The notes beneath the pieces are model-generated. The model ran no database searches, was not told the DNA's origin, and saw only the letters and a program-made list of their open reading frames with translations. From the NCBI GenBank assembly GCA_959019775.1, contig CAUEPS010000008.1, positions 1-64,000 on the forward strand: a stretch of DNA of 64,000 nucleotides, in the 5' to 3' direction. The DNA comes from an uncultured Collinsella sp. Lineage in GTDB: Bacteria; Actinomycetota; Coriobacteriia; Coriobacteriales; Coriobacteriaceae. Below are positions 41,174 to 49,541 of the stretch, one piece after another. Position 1 is the first letter of the stretch; every line of letters starts with the position of its first letter. The position numbers and the translations under genes are program-made.

Positions 41174-42245
41174 TGAGTATGTGATCCCGGAGCACTACGA
41201 GGATCTCACTCCTGCTCCGCAGCTCGACCAGAAGACCCTCAACAAGATGGCTTGGCGCTCCTGCTTCCTGCAGGCATCGTTCAACTACGAGCGCATGCAG
41301 GCCGCTGGCTGGCTTTACTCCATCATCCCCGGTCTGGAGAAGATCCACACCAACAAGAACGACCTCGCGGCTTCCATGAGCCACAACCTGGAGTTCTTCA
41401 ACACCCACCCGTTCCTCGTCACCTTTGTTATGGGCATCGTGCTTTCGCTCGAGCAGAACAAGGTTGACATCCCCACGATCCGCGCCGTCCGCGTCGCCGC
41501 AATGGGCCCGCTCGGTGGTATCGGTGACGCCCTGTTCTGGCTGACGCTCGTGCCTATCACGGCCGGCATCACCTCCAACATGGCCATCAACGGCAACGCC
41601 GCTGCACCGATCATCTTCCTGGTGATCTTCAACGTCGTCCAGTTCGCTCTGCGCTTCTGGCTCATGAACTGGTCCTACAAGCTTGGCACCAGCGCTATTG
41701 ACGCTCTGACCGCCAACATGCAGGCCTTCACGCGTGCCGCTTCCATCATGGGCGTCTTCGTCGTCGGTTGCCTGGTCGTCACCATGGGTGGCACCCAGAT
41801 CAACCTCCAGATCCCCAACGGCACCACCCGTGGCCTCTCCGCTACTACCGTGATCGTCTCCGAGAAGGAGGCCGAGAACTTCACCGGTATGGAGGGTATC
41901 GATACCGAGACCGCTGAGGCCGGTACCATCGCCATGACCGATGAGGACGGCAACGCCCTCACCGCTTCCGATGCCGACGGCAACGCTGTCGAGTGCGGCG
42001 TCACCGATCTGGGCAACGGCATGGAGTCCGTTACCTACGGCACCGTTACCGAGGATCCGGTCAACTTCTCTGTTGCCGACACCCTCAACACCATCGTCCC
42101 GAAGCTCGTCCCGCTTATGCTTACGCTGCTGCTTTACTACATGTTCGCTAAGCACAGCTGGACCCCGACCAAGGGCATTCTCCTGCTCTTCGTCCTTGGC
42201 ATCCTGGGCGCTGGCCCGCTTGGTCTCTGGCCGAGCATCTGGTAA
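41163..42245 (+). CDS. PTS mannose-family EIID with inserted domain
   Basis: A 360-residue EIID. The N-terminal RSCFLQASFNYERMQAAGWLYSIIPGLEKI is diagnostic, as are MGPLGGIGDALFW and the final helices ending LGLWPSIW. Typical family members have about 270-300 residues. The excess comes from roughly 80 acidic residues near positions 225-305, including EKEAENFTGMEGIDTETAE and DEDGNALTASDADGNAVE, placed before the last two helices. ATG 41163 is supported by GGAGGTGA ten bases ahead. Confidence 0.93.
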   Translation: MASNEYVIPEHYEDLTPAPQLDQKTLNKMAWRSCFLQASFNYERMQAAGWLYSIIPGLEKIHTNKNDLAASMSHNLEFFNTHPFLVTFVMGIVLSLEQNKVDIPTIRAVRVAAMGPLGGIGDALFWLTLVPITAGITSNMAINGNAAAPIIFLVIFNVVQFALRFWLMNWSYKLGTSAIDALTANMQAFTRAASIMGVFVVGCLVVTMGGTQINLQIPNGTTRGLSATTVIVSEKEAENFTGMEGIDTETAEAGTIAMTDEDGNALTASDADGNAVECGVTDLGNGMESVTYGTVTEDPVNFSVADTLNTIVPKLVPLMLTLLLYYMFAKHSWTPTKGILLLFVLGILGAGPLGLWPSIW

Positions 42246-42311
42246 GGCTCTAGCTTGAGGGGTGTGTCCCTACGCGGCTCACACCCCGACCCCTTAAGCC
42301 ATGTGTATGTT

Positions 42312-42345
42312 AAAAGCCGCGTGCTCGAAAGAGCGCGCGGCTTTT
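42312..42345 (+). terminator. Intrinsic terminator of GalNAc PTS operon
   Basis: AAAAGCCGCGTGCTC pairs with GAGCGCGCGGCTTTT around a GAAA tetraloop, ending in T residues. Confidence 0.93.
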
Positions 42346-42430
42346 GTTTTCTTGTTGATTCGGGTGTGGCAGACAGATAATGCTAAACACCCTAGGTAGT
42401 TAGCCGAATTCGAGCAAAAGGGAGGATAGG

Positions 42431-43162
42431 ATGGCGATCGGAGCGCGTAAGCAACCGCTGTACGATCAGCTGGTCGATATTCTGACCGAAAAGATTGACC
42501 ATGAATATCGCGCCGGTGACATGATTCCTTCCGAGCGCGAACTTTCGGAGCGCTATGGTCTCTCGCGCACTACGGTACGCCTGGCTCTGCAGGAACTGGA
42601 GCGTTTAGGACTGGTGGTTCGGCAGCACGGTCGCGGTACCTTTGTGACCGACCGTTCGGCAAAAGCAACCAATCTTATGCAGTCCTACAGCTTTACCGAG
42701 CAGATGCGCGCGATGGGTCGAGAACCCGAGACCACGATTCTCGAGTTTTGCGAGATGGAGGCCGATAAGAATCTGGCCGAGCATATGGGATTGCGCATCG
42801 GTGATCGCATTTTTAAGCTCAAGCGCCTTCGTTCTGCCGACAACATGCCCATGATGGTCGAACGCAGCTATCTACCGGTTCGTCAATTTCTGTCCCTAAA
42901 GCGACCGCTGCTGGAGCGTAAGCCGCTTTACGATGTGATTGAGCAGGACTTTCAGCAAAAGATTCGCGTGGCCGAAGAGGAGTTCTATGCGAGCATAGCC
43001 CGTCCCACCGATGCCCACCTTTTGGGAATTGTCGAGGGCTCGCCTGTGCTCGATTTGGTCAGGACTACGTATAACGAGTCAAACGAGGTAGTGGAGTACA
43101 CACTCTCGGTTGCTCGTGCCGATCAGTTTAAATACAAGGTTTACCACCAGCGCAGTAACTAG
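42431..43162 (+). CDS. GntR-family regulator with UTRA domain (AgaR/NagR-like)
   Basis: A 243-residue repressor. The winged helix (residues 10-75; SERELSERYGLSRTTVRLALQELERLGLVVRQHGRGTFV) is followed by a UTRA effector domain (about 95-235) that in NagR/DasR relatives binds amino-sugar phosphates. It sits between the PTS operon and agaS. The shared palindrome CTGGTTACTACCAG in front of both units is its likely operator. GGAGG precedes the ATG. Confidence 0.92.
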   Translation: MAIGARKQPLYDQLVDILTEKIDHEYRAGDMIPSERELSERYGLSRTTVRLALQELERLGLVVRQHGRGTFVTDRSAKATNLMQSYSFTEQMRAMGREPETTILEFCEMEADKNLAEHMGLRIGDRIFKLKRLRSADNMPMMVERSYLPVRQFLSLKRPLLERKPLYDVIEQDFQQKIRVAEEEFYASIARPTDAHLLGIVEGSPVLDLVRTTYNESNEVVEYTLSVARADQFKYKVYHQRSN

Positions 43163-43201
43163 TGCTCGCATCGTTTCCATATGGTGATTCTTTGCATTTA
43201 A

Positions 43202-43237
43202 CTGGTTACTACCAGATAACCAACCGAAGTGTATAAT
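43202..43237 (+). promoter_or_regulatory. agaS promoter with overlapping operator
   Basis: CTGGTTACTACCAG (43202-43215) is a perfect CTGGT/ACCAG palindrome. A -10 TATAAT lies at 43232-43237, so the operator overlaps the -35 position (43209-43214). This is a repressor-blocked promoter layout. Confidence 0.75.
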
Positions 43238-43276
43238 TGCACGTCAGAGGTTTACTTCTAGAGAGAGGTATTAGAA

Positions 43277-44443
43277 ATGTTCGAGAAGAGTGTCGAGGAG
43301 CTCACCGAGCTCGGCGCCCAGATCACCACGGCCGAAATTGCTCAGCAGCCCGAGCTTTGGCGTGATACGCTCAACATCTATCGCGAGAACAAGGAGGCCA
43401 TCGAGGCCTTCCTGGCCGAGGCTCGCGCTATGGGCGAGGGTCGTCTGTCCGTTGTCTTCACCGGTGCCGGTACGTCCGACTACGTTGGCGATACCTGCGC
43501 CCCGTACCTGCGTCACGCTGGTAACACTGATCTCTACGACTTTAAGCCCATCGCCACGACCGACATCGTGAGCGCCCCGCGCGATTTCCTGCGCGCCGAG
43601 GACCCCACGCTTGTGGTTTCCTTTGCCCGCTCTGGTAACAGCCCCGAGAGCCTTGCCGCCGTTGCCGTTGCCAAGGAGCTCGTCCACAACGTCAAGTTCC
43701 TCAACATCACCTGCGCTCCCGAGGGCAAGCTCGCTGTCGAGTCTGCCGATGATCCCAACGCGCTGACGCTGCTCATTCCGCGCGCCAACGACAAGGGCTT
43801 CGCCATGACCGGTTCTTATTCCTGCATGACCCTGCTCTCCACCCTTATTTTCGACACTGCCTCTGACGAGCAGAAGGCCGAGTGGGTCGAGACGATTGCC
43901 AAGATGGGCGAGGAGGTCATCTCCCGTGAGCCCGAGATCGCCGATTACCTGGCTGGCGACTTCAACCGCGTGACCTACTTGGGTTCTGGCTCCTTCGGTG
44001 GCCTTGCCCAGGAGAGCCAGCTCAAGATCCTCGAGCTCGCTCACGGTCTGGTTGCTACTTCCTACGACACCTCCATGGGCTATCGTCACGGACCCAAGTC
44101 CTTCGTCGACGATAAGACGCTCGTCTTCGTGTTCGTCAACAACGACGCCTACACCCGTCAGTACGACATCGACATCCTCAACGAGATCGGTGGCGACGAG
44201 ATCGCTCAGCACACCATCGCCGTTCAGCAGGAAGGTGCCACTGTCTATGAGGGTGAGTCCTTCACCTTTAAGGGCTACGAGGCGCTTCCCGAGGGCTACC
44301 TCGCTCTGCCGTTCGTGATGTTTGCCCAGGCTATCAGCCTGCTCAACTCCGTGCGCGTGGGCAACACGCCCGATACGCCGAGCCCCACCGGCACGGTCAA
44401 CCGCGTGGTTAAGGGCGTGACGATTCACCCCTTCACTGCTTAA
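43277..44443 (+). CDS. agaS: AgaS-type SIS protein, galactosamine-6-phosphate deaminase/isomerase
   Basis: A 388-residue protein with two SIS domains: VVFTGAGTSDYVGD and SFARSGNSPES in the first, and YLGSGSFGGLAQESQLKILELA and MGYRHGPKSFV in the second. AgaS converts galactosamine-6-phosphate to tagatose-6-phosphate with loss of ammonia. Neighbours nagA and lacC fit this. A glutamine amidotransferase domain is absent, so it is not GlmS. GAGAGAGG precedes the start. Confidence 0.92.
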   Translation: MFEKSVEELTELGAQITTAEIAQQPELWRDTLNIYRENKEAIEAFLAEARAMGEGRLSVVFTGAGTSDYVGDTCAPYLRHAGNTDLYDFKPIATTDIVSAPRDFLRAEDPTLVVSFARSGNSPESLAAVAVAKELVHNVKFLNITCAPEGKLAVESADDPNALTLLIPRANDKGFAMTGSYSCMTLLSTLIFDTASDEQKAEWVETIAKMGEEVISREPEIADYLAGDFNRVTYLGSGSFGGLAQESQLKILELAHGLVATSYDTSMGYRHGPKSFVDDKTLVFVFVNNDAYTRQYDIDILNEIGGDEIAQHTIAVQQEGATVYEGESFTFKGYEALPEGYLALPFVMFAQAISLLNSVRVGNTPDTPSPTGTVNRVVKGVTIHPFTA

Positions 44444-44461
44444 TCGCGTCCCCCTGTAAGG

Positions 44462-44498
44462 GCGCCCGTCCGCTCATAACGGCGGGCGGGCGCTTTTT
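44462..44498 (+). terminator. Intrinsic terminator of agaS
   Basis: GCGCCCGTCCGC (44462-44473) pairs with the GCGGGCGGGCGC arm (44482-44493), followed by TTTTT. Confidence 0.9.
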
Positions 44499-44560
44499 GT
44501 TTTACGTGAGCTGGGTATAAGCATCACCACAGTCAACTGCTTTAGAAGCAAGGAGTGCAT

Positions 44561-45730
44561 ATGAGCACGTACGCAATTAAGGCTGACAAGTTCTTCTTGC
44601 CGGCGGGCCCGCAACTGGGCGGCTATCTTATGGTCGAGGATGGCGTCTTTGGCGCCTGGCAGGCCGACGAGCCCTCTTGCGAGATTAAGGACTACACGGG
44701 ATCGTGGATCGCACCGGGTATGGTCGATACTCACATCCATGGCTTCTACAACCACTCAACTACCGATAACGATCCCGAGGGCATCGATATCAGCTCGACC
44801 GAGCTCGCCCGTCGCGGTACCACCAGCTGGCTGCCCACGACGTTCACCGATGGCGTCGAGCAGATCAAGGACGCCTGCGCCGCCATCGCCCAGGCCGATG
44901 AGGGCCGTGGCCCCGACTTCTGCGGTGCTCGCATTCAGGGCATCTACCTGGAGGGCCCCTTCTTTACCATGAAGCACGTGGGCGCGCAGAACCCCGCTTA
45001 TCTGATTGATCCTTCCGAGGAGGTCTTCGACCAGTGGCAGGAGGCTGCGGGTGGTCGCATCGTTAAGAGCGCTATGGCCGCTGAGCGCGATGGCGCTGCC
45101 ACCTATGCTGCCGCCCTCAGCGCGAAGGGCGTGGTGACCAGCATCGGTCACTCCGACGCCACCTATGATGAGTGCATCGCCGCCATCAACGCCGGTGCCA
45201 GCTGCTTTACGCATACCTATAACGGCCAGCGCGGGCTGCATCACCGTGAGCCCGGTGTCGTGGGTGCTGCCATGTCCACGCCCGAGACCTACGCTGAGAT
45301 CATCTGTGACGGCAAGCACGTAAACCCAGCCGCCATCAAGGCGCTGCTGCAGGCAAAGGGCTGGCAGCACACGGTACTCATCACCGACTGCCTGGGCTGC
45401 GGCGGCATGCCCGAGGGCAGCTACACCAGCGGCGGCATGGACGTCATCATGAAGGACAACCTGTGCTGGCTCGCCGACGGCAAGAGCATTGCCGGCTCGG
45501 TGCTCACGCTTGCCCAGGGCGTCAAGAACATCGTCGACTGGGGCATCGCCAGCGCCGATATCGCCATTCGCATGGCAACCGAGGTACCGGCACGCTCCGC
45601 GCACATCGAGGATAAGTGCGGCAGCATCATGCCGGGTCGCGACGCCGACTTTGTCGTGTTCGACCATGAGCTCACCCTCGTCGAGACGTATGTTGGCGGC
45701 CAGAGCGTCGGCAACGCCTTTACCGAGTAG
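44561..45730 (+). CDS. nagA: N-acetylhexosamine-6-phosphate deacetylase
   Basis: A 389-residue amidohydrolase that deacetylates GlcNAc-6-phosphate or GalNAc-6-phosphate. Metal and substrate residues appear in VDTHIHGFYNHST, LEGPFF, IGHSDATYDE and THTYNGQRGLHHREPG; the catalytic Asp is in ITDCLGCGGMPEG. In this setting GalNAc-6-phosphate is the likely substrate (AgaA role). ATG 44561 has AAGGAG five bases ahead. A 3'-terminal fragment of a second nagA lies at 48441-48590. Confidence 0.94.
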   Translation: MSTYAIKADKFFLPAGPQLGGYLMVEDGVFGAWQADEPSCEIKDYTGSWIAPGMVDTHIHGFYNHSTTDNDPEGIDISSTELARRGTTSWLPTTFTDGVEQIKDACAAIAQADEGRGPDFCGARIQGIYLEGPFFTMKHVGAQNPAYLIDPSEEVFDQWQEAAGGRIVKSAMAAERDGAATYAAALSAKGVVTSIGHSDATYDECIAAINAGASCFTHTYNGQRGLHHREPGVVGAAMSTPETYAEIICDGKHVNPAAIKALLQAKGWQHTVLITDCLGCGGMPEGSYTSGGMDVIMKDNLCWLADGKSIAGSVLTLAQGVKNIVDWGIASADIAIRMATEVPARSAHIEDKCGSIMPGRDADFVVFDHELTLVETYVGGQSVGNAFTE

Positions 45731-45735
45731 CGATA

Positions 45736-45774
45736 GAAAAAGACGGCGGGCCCGAATCTGCTCGGACCCGCCGT
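45736..45774. terminator. Terminator between nagA and the flavodoxin-like gene
   Basis: ACGGCGGGCCCGA (45743-45755) pairs with TCGGACCCGCCGT (45762-45774). The A run at 45736-45741 gives a T run on the minus strand, so it best serves the leftward gene. Confidence 0.8.
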
Positions 45775-45805
45775 ATGGGTTAAACGCTCAAAAGCACCTT
45801 CACAG

Positions 45806-46390
45806 TTACAGCTTGTTAGCGATCTTCTTTGCCGTGCGCTTAACGCCGGCCACCAGGCCTCCTGCAGGATGCTCCTTCTCGTAGGCTAGGCGCTTCTCGC
45901 GCTTGGCGTACTCCTCGACGATGATGTCGCCATACTCGTCTTCGATCTTGTCGAAGAAGTCGACGGCGCCCTTAATTTCCTCAGCGGTCGGGTGTCCCTT
46001 TTGGACACCGCCGGCGAGCTTGAACGGTCCCCACGTATCAAAGCCGGGGCAGCCGTAGACACCCATAAAGATGGCCTGCCTCATGCGGCAGATGCCATCG
46101 ATATCCTTGCCGTACCACTTGTTTTTGCCACCGTAGGTCATAAGGCCAAACACTTTGTCCTGCGGTTGCAGCACGTTAGTGAGCACGCGTGCCATGTCCT
46201 TGTCGATCTCGGAGTAATAGATACCCGTGGCGACACCGATCAGATGATATTCGTGCAGGTTGGGATACTCGTTTTTGCCGAGCGTCTTTACATCGAGGGT
46301 ATCGATCTCGGGGTGTGCTTCGACGATAGCGTCCACGAGCTTTTTCGTATTGCCGTGATGGCGCGAGGCGTAGAGGATGATGGTTCGCAT
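45806..46390 (-). CDS. Flavodoxin-family protein
   Basis: A 194-residue protein whose first 110 residues match flavodoxins: the FMN phosphate loop is ILYASRHHGNTKKLV, followed by YHLIGVATGIYYSEIDKDM and GLMTYGGKNKWYGKDIDG. An extra C-terminal region is basic at the end (VKRTAKKIANKL). The start at 46390 has AAAGG seven bases ahead. It is the only leftward gene inside the GalNAc cluster and its link to sugar metabolism is not obvious. Confidence 0.85.
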   Translation of the reverse strand: MRTIILYASRHHGNTKKLVDAIVEAHPEIDTLDVKTLGKNEYPNLHEYHLIGVATGIYYSEIDKDMARVLTNVLQPQDKVFGLMTYGGKNKWYGKDIDGICRMRQAIFMGVYGCPGFDTWGPFKLAGGVQKGHPTAEEIKGAVDFFDKIEDEYGDIIVEEYAKREKRLAYEKEHPAGGLVAGVKRTAKKIANKL

Positions 46391-46548
46391 AAGAAGGCCT
46401 TTCAGCTGTAATTGCATCAATGTCTGTATGGTACCCCGTTGCATGGCTGGGATACCGGACGCATCGATGAACGTGCGGGTTTGTCCTTTGGTCAGGGCCG
46501 AGACGGGTTCTTGCGAGCAAAAAAAGCAGTTGTTCGAAAGGATGGGCA

Positions 46549-47430
46549 ATGGAATACGCTCTCTCCAACGATTCGATTTCTATTAAGGTGTCCACGGCTG
46601 GTGGTTCGTTTACCTCGATTGAGGCCGGAGGTCGAGAGTACTTGTGGCAGGGTGATCCTGCAGTGTGGTCCGGCCAGGCGCCGGTCTGCTTTCCGATTTG
46701 CGGAGGCCTGCGCGATGGTAGCGCCATGACGTTTGCCGGGCATCACGTGAAGCTCGCCCGCCACGGCTTTGCGCGCAAGCAGGAGTGGAAACTGTTGAGC
46801 CAGAGCGAGAACGAGCTGGCGATGTGCCTGGCATCCGAGGATAACGCCGCGCTGCTGAGCGATTATCCGTACCCGTTTAAGCTTGTCGCTCGTTATACGC
46901 TTGAGGGGGATGCCGTGCGCGTCTCCTATGAGGTGACCAACGAGGGAACCGAGGACATGCCGTTCTTTATTGGCGGTCATCCCGGCTTTAGGTGCCCGCT
47001 CGATGAGGGCGAGGCCTATACGGACTACGAGTTGCGCTTTGAGAAGGACGAGGCTGCGGAGCTCTGCACCGCCGTCCCCTCGACTGGCTTGATTGACGTG
47101 ACCAATCGCTCCAAGAACCCCATGGTGGGAAAGACGCTGCCTCTGTCACATGAGCTCTTCGATTTTGCGGAGACCATCTTTGACGTGCTCGAGAGCCGTC
47201 AGGTCACGCTTTCCAAAAAGGGCGAGGACAAGGGCGTCCGCCTGAGCTTTGAGGGCTTCCCATATCTCATTGTGTGGAGCAAGCCCGAGGGCGATTTTGT
47301 GGCGGTTGAGCCCTGGGGCGGCCTTTCGACCTGCTCCGATGAGGACGACGTGCTTGAGCATAAGCGCGGCTGCCTTGTCGCCAAGCCCAAGGAGACCGTC
47401 GTTCGCTCGTTCACGATTGAGATTCTGTAA
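46549..47430 (+). CDS. Aldose 1-epimerase family protein, LacX-like
   Basis: A 293-residue mutarotase-fold protein of the LacX/YeaD type. Landmarks include AGGREYLWQGDPAVWSGQAPVCFPICGGLRDG, ARHGFARKQEW, the active-site GGHPGFRCPL and VAVEPWGG. It probably equilibrates the anomers of galactose, a galactosamine derivative or their phosphates. It precedes lacC by 59 bases, and lacX genes often accompany tagatose-6-phosphate pathways. CGAAAGGATGGGCA precedes the start. Confidence 0.88.
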   Translation: MEYALSNDSISIKVSTAGGSFTSIEAGGREYLWQGDPAVWSGQAPVCFPICGGLRDGSAMTFAGHHVKLARHGFARKQEWKLLSQSENELAMCLASEDNAALLSDYPYPFKLVARYTLEGDAVRVSYEVTNEGTEDMPFFIGGHPGFRCPLDEGEAYTDYELRFEKDEAAELCTAVPSTGLIDVTNRSKNPMVGKTLPLSHELFDFAETIFDVLESRQVTLSKKGEDKGVRLSFEGFPYLIVWSKPEGDFVAVEPWGGLSTCSDEDDVLEHKRGCLVAKPKETVVRSFTIEIL

Positions 47431-47489
47431 TTCCGTTTTGTCGACTCGTATCGCGAGGCACAAGGAGCCTGCGAGATAAGGAGCTAAAA

Positions 47490-48425
47490 ATGATCCTCAC
47501 CGTTACGATGAACCCGTCTGTCGATACGCGCTATCAGCTCGATGAGCTCATTATCGACGACGTTAACCGTGTGACGCCCGAAAAGACCGCTGGCGGCAAG
47601 GGCCTCAACGTGGCCCGTGTGCTGGGTCAGCTGGGCGACGACGTTGTGGCAACAGGTCTGCTCGGCGGCCACATGGGCGCCTACATGGCTGAGCTCATGG
47701 ACGCCAACGGTATTAAAAACGACTTTGTGCCCATCAAGGGCGAGACTCGCATTTGCCTCAACATCCTCCACGCCGGCAACCAGACTGAGCTGCTCGAGAG
47801 TGGCCCGACAATTGCCCCCGAGGAGCTCGATGCCTTTACCGCCAAGTTTACCGAGCTTGCGGGCAAGGCCGACGTCGTCACCATTTCGGGTTCGCTGCCC
47901 CGCGGCGTCGAGGCAGACTACTATGCCAAGATCACGGGCATTGCCGAGAACGCCGGAGCCAAGGTGCTGCTCGATACCTCGGGTGCTTCGCTCGAGGCTG
48001 CGCTCAAGTCCGAGGTTAAGCCCGAGCTGGTCAAGCCTAACCTGACCGAGATCAACGGCCTTCTGGGTACGAGCTTTACCACCGACGATGTGGACGAGCT
48101 CCGCGCCGCGCTCGCTTCTGACGCCCGCTTCTCCGATATCCCCTGGGTCGTCGTGTCCATGGGCGCTGCCGGCTCTGTTGGCTTCCACAATGGCCGTGCG
48201 TTCCGCGCAAAGACGCCCGATATCCCTGCCGTTAACGCCACGGGCTCTGGTGACTCCACTATCGCAGGCTTCGCGCATGCCATCGCTGCTGGCGCAGACG
48301 ACGAGACGGTGCTGCGTACCGCCAACACTTGCGGCAAGCTCAACGCCATGGATCCCATGACTGGCCACTTGGTTATGGATCGTTGGGACGAGGTCTACAA
48401 CGGCGTTGTCGTGACCGAGCTGTAA
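47490..48425 (+). CDS. lacC: PfkB-family tagatose-6-phosphate kinase / 1-phosphofructokinase
   Basis: A 311-residue PfkB kinase. MILTVTMNPSVDTRYQLDEL and GGKGLNVARVLGQLG mark the LacC/FruK group, and the anion hole with catalytic Asp is NATGSGDSTIAGF. In a gene cluster making tagatose-6-phosphate the LacC reaction, giving tagatose-1,6-bisphosphate, is the natural reading; FruK cannot be excluded from sequence. No aldolase gene follows. AAGGAG precedes the ATG. Confidence 0.88.
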   Translation: MILTVTMNPSVDTRYQLDELIIDDVNRVTPEKTAGGKGLNVARVLGQLGDDVVATGLLGGHMGAYMAELMDANGIKNDFVPIKGETRICLNILHAGNQTELLESGPTIAPEELDAFTAKFTELAGKADVVTISGSLPRGVEADYYAKITGIAENAGAKVLLDTSGASLEAALKSEVKPELVKPNLTEINGLLGTSFTTDDVDELRAALASDARFSDIPWVVVSMGAAGSVGFHNGRAFRAKTPDIPAVNATGSGDSTIAGFAHAIAAGADDETVLRTANTCGKLNAMDPMTGHLVMDRWDEVYNGVVVTEL

Positions 48426-48440
48426 GGGCTTGGGCGTCGG

Positions 48441-48590
48441 CCCCGGCATCGATTGCTAGCTCATGTCGACGACAAGTGCGATAGCATTATGTCGGGGCGC
48501 GACGCCGACGTTGTCGTGTTCAATCCCGACCTTACCCTGGTCGAGACGTATGTGGGTGGCAACAGCGTCGGTAATGCGTTTACCGAGTAG
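48441..48590 (+). pseudogene. 3' remnant of a second nagA
   Basis: This stretch, in a frame ending at TAG 48588, reads HVDDKCDSIMSGRDADVVV then FNPDLTLVETYVGGNSVGN. It matches the last 43 or so residues of NagA (HIEDKCGSIMPGRDADFVV, FDHELTLVETYVGGQSVGN) with scattered substitutions. No start codon, ribosome site or upstream homology precedes it. It begins about 16 bases after the lacC stop. It is the tail of a deleted nagA paralogue. Confidence 0.88.
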
Positions 48591-48622
48591 CTGCCAAAGA
48601 AACGATCCGAAAGGGGATTTAG

Positions 48623-49096
48623 ATGATTTACGGTGCATTGGGCGATATCGAGGAGTACCGCGGAATGCTCAAGGGCCTCGACGTGCTGATCGACTGGCTC
48701 GAGGAGAACGACCCGGCGGAGCTCGAGGTCGGCAGCCATCCGATTCTGGGTGACAAGGTCTTTGCGAACGTCATGGCTCCCACGACGCGTCCCGAGGCCG
48801 AGGCTCACTATGAGACGCATCAGCGCTATCACGACCTGCAAATCGACGTCGAGGGCCGCGAGGCCTTTAAGGTTGCCACGGGTAGCCTGACGCTGGTCCA
48901 GGAGTTTGACGAGAAGGATGACTACGATCTGGTCGATTCCGACGCCTCGATTGCCGGCGACCTTGCTGACGACAAGTTTGCACTGTTCGTTGCCGGCGAG
49001 CCTCACATGCCCACGCTCGAGTTCCCGGGCGATGACGCACAGCCGGTCAAGAAGATCTGTTTTAAGCTGCTTGCAGATGCTTACTGGGAGGAGTAG
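48623..49096 (+). CDS. YhcH/YjgK/YiaL-family protein
   Basis: A 157-residue cupin-like protein. MIYGALGDIEEYRGM, EVGSHPILGDKVFANV, ETHQRYHDLQIDVEGRE and LFVAGEPHMPTLEF follow the family pattern and include metal-binding His and Glu. Members accompany sialic-acid and amino-sugar genes and are suspected anomerases or isomerases. It likely belongs to the GalNAc route. AAAGGGG precedes the start. Confidence 0.9.
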   Translation: MIYGALGDIEEYRGMLKGLDVLIDWLEENDPAELEVGSHPILGDKVFANVMAPTTRPEAEAHYETHQRYHDLQIDVEGREAFKVATGSLTLVQEFDEKDDYDLVDSDASIAGDLADDKFALFVAGEPHMPTLEFPGDDAQPVKKICFKLLADAYWEE

Positions 49097-49127
49097 CGCG
49101 CTGCTCGGCTGAGTTGTTCGTGTGCTG

Positions 49128-49208
49128 GCGTGATTTCCCTAGGGGAATCACGCTGCGACCCCGCCAACCGTGTTTTCCCTAGGGGAATCACGGTTGGCGG
49201 GGCTTTTT
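49128..49208 (+). terminator. Tandem terminator hairpins
   Basis: GCGTGATTTCCCT/AGGGGAATCACGC (49128-49153) is followed by a longer hairpin, CCCCGCCAACCGTG against CACGGTTGGCGGGG (49159-49202), with CTTTTTG. The inner TTTCCCTAGGGGAATCACG is shared, so the first looks like a partial duplication of the second. Confidence 0.88.
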
Positions 49209-49274
49209 GTTGAGTAGGGGAGTTTCCGGCGGCGTTGTGCCTGGATTGGCGGATGTGCGCCCGAAATCGGCAAC

Positions 49275-49297
49275 AAAAAAGCCGCCCAAAGGCGGCT
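49275..49297 (-). terminator. Terminator of tRNA-Thr
   Basis: GCCGCC/GGCGGC hairpin with a CAAA loop; on the minus strand it is followed by TTTTTT. Confidence 0.88.
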
Positions 49298-49308
49298 ATC
49301 TTGTGTAA

Positions 49309-49384
49309 TGGAGCCAGCGACCGGGCTCGAACCGGTGACCCCCGCTTTACGAGAGCGGTGCTCTACCAACTGAGCTACGCTGGC
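49309..49384 (-). tRNA. tRNA-Thr(CGT)
   Basis: Read on the minus strand the full cloverleaf is present: acceptor GCCAGCG/CGCTGGC, D arm GCTC/GAGC, anticodon arm CCGCT-CTCGTAA-AGCGG with anticodon CGT, T arm ACCGG-TTCGAGC-CCGGT. Discriminator T and an encoded CCA end at 49309. It reads threonine codon ACG. Confidence 0.97.
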
Positions 49385-49541
49385 GGCCATGTGATGACGC
49401 AACTGAGGCGTCAACGGCTGTCTATGATACGGGACATCGCACATCCGCGCAAGTGTTCTGACGGCTTTTCTCACTTTAAATGCACTAATATTGGAGACGT
49501 GATGTCTTGCTCTTACGGGTCTCAAGCAGAATGGGGCAGTG

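Noticed and set aside
48463..48753. Short open frame starting at an ATG in the nagA remnant
   Set aside because: It reads out of frame with the NagA homology and overlaps the yhcH start; the remnant frame has the similarity.
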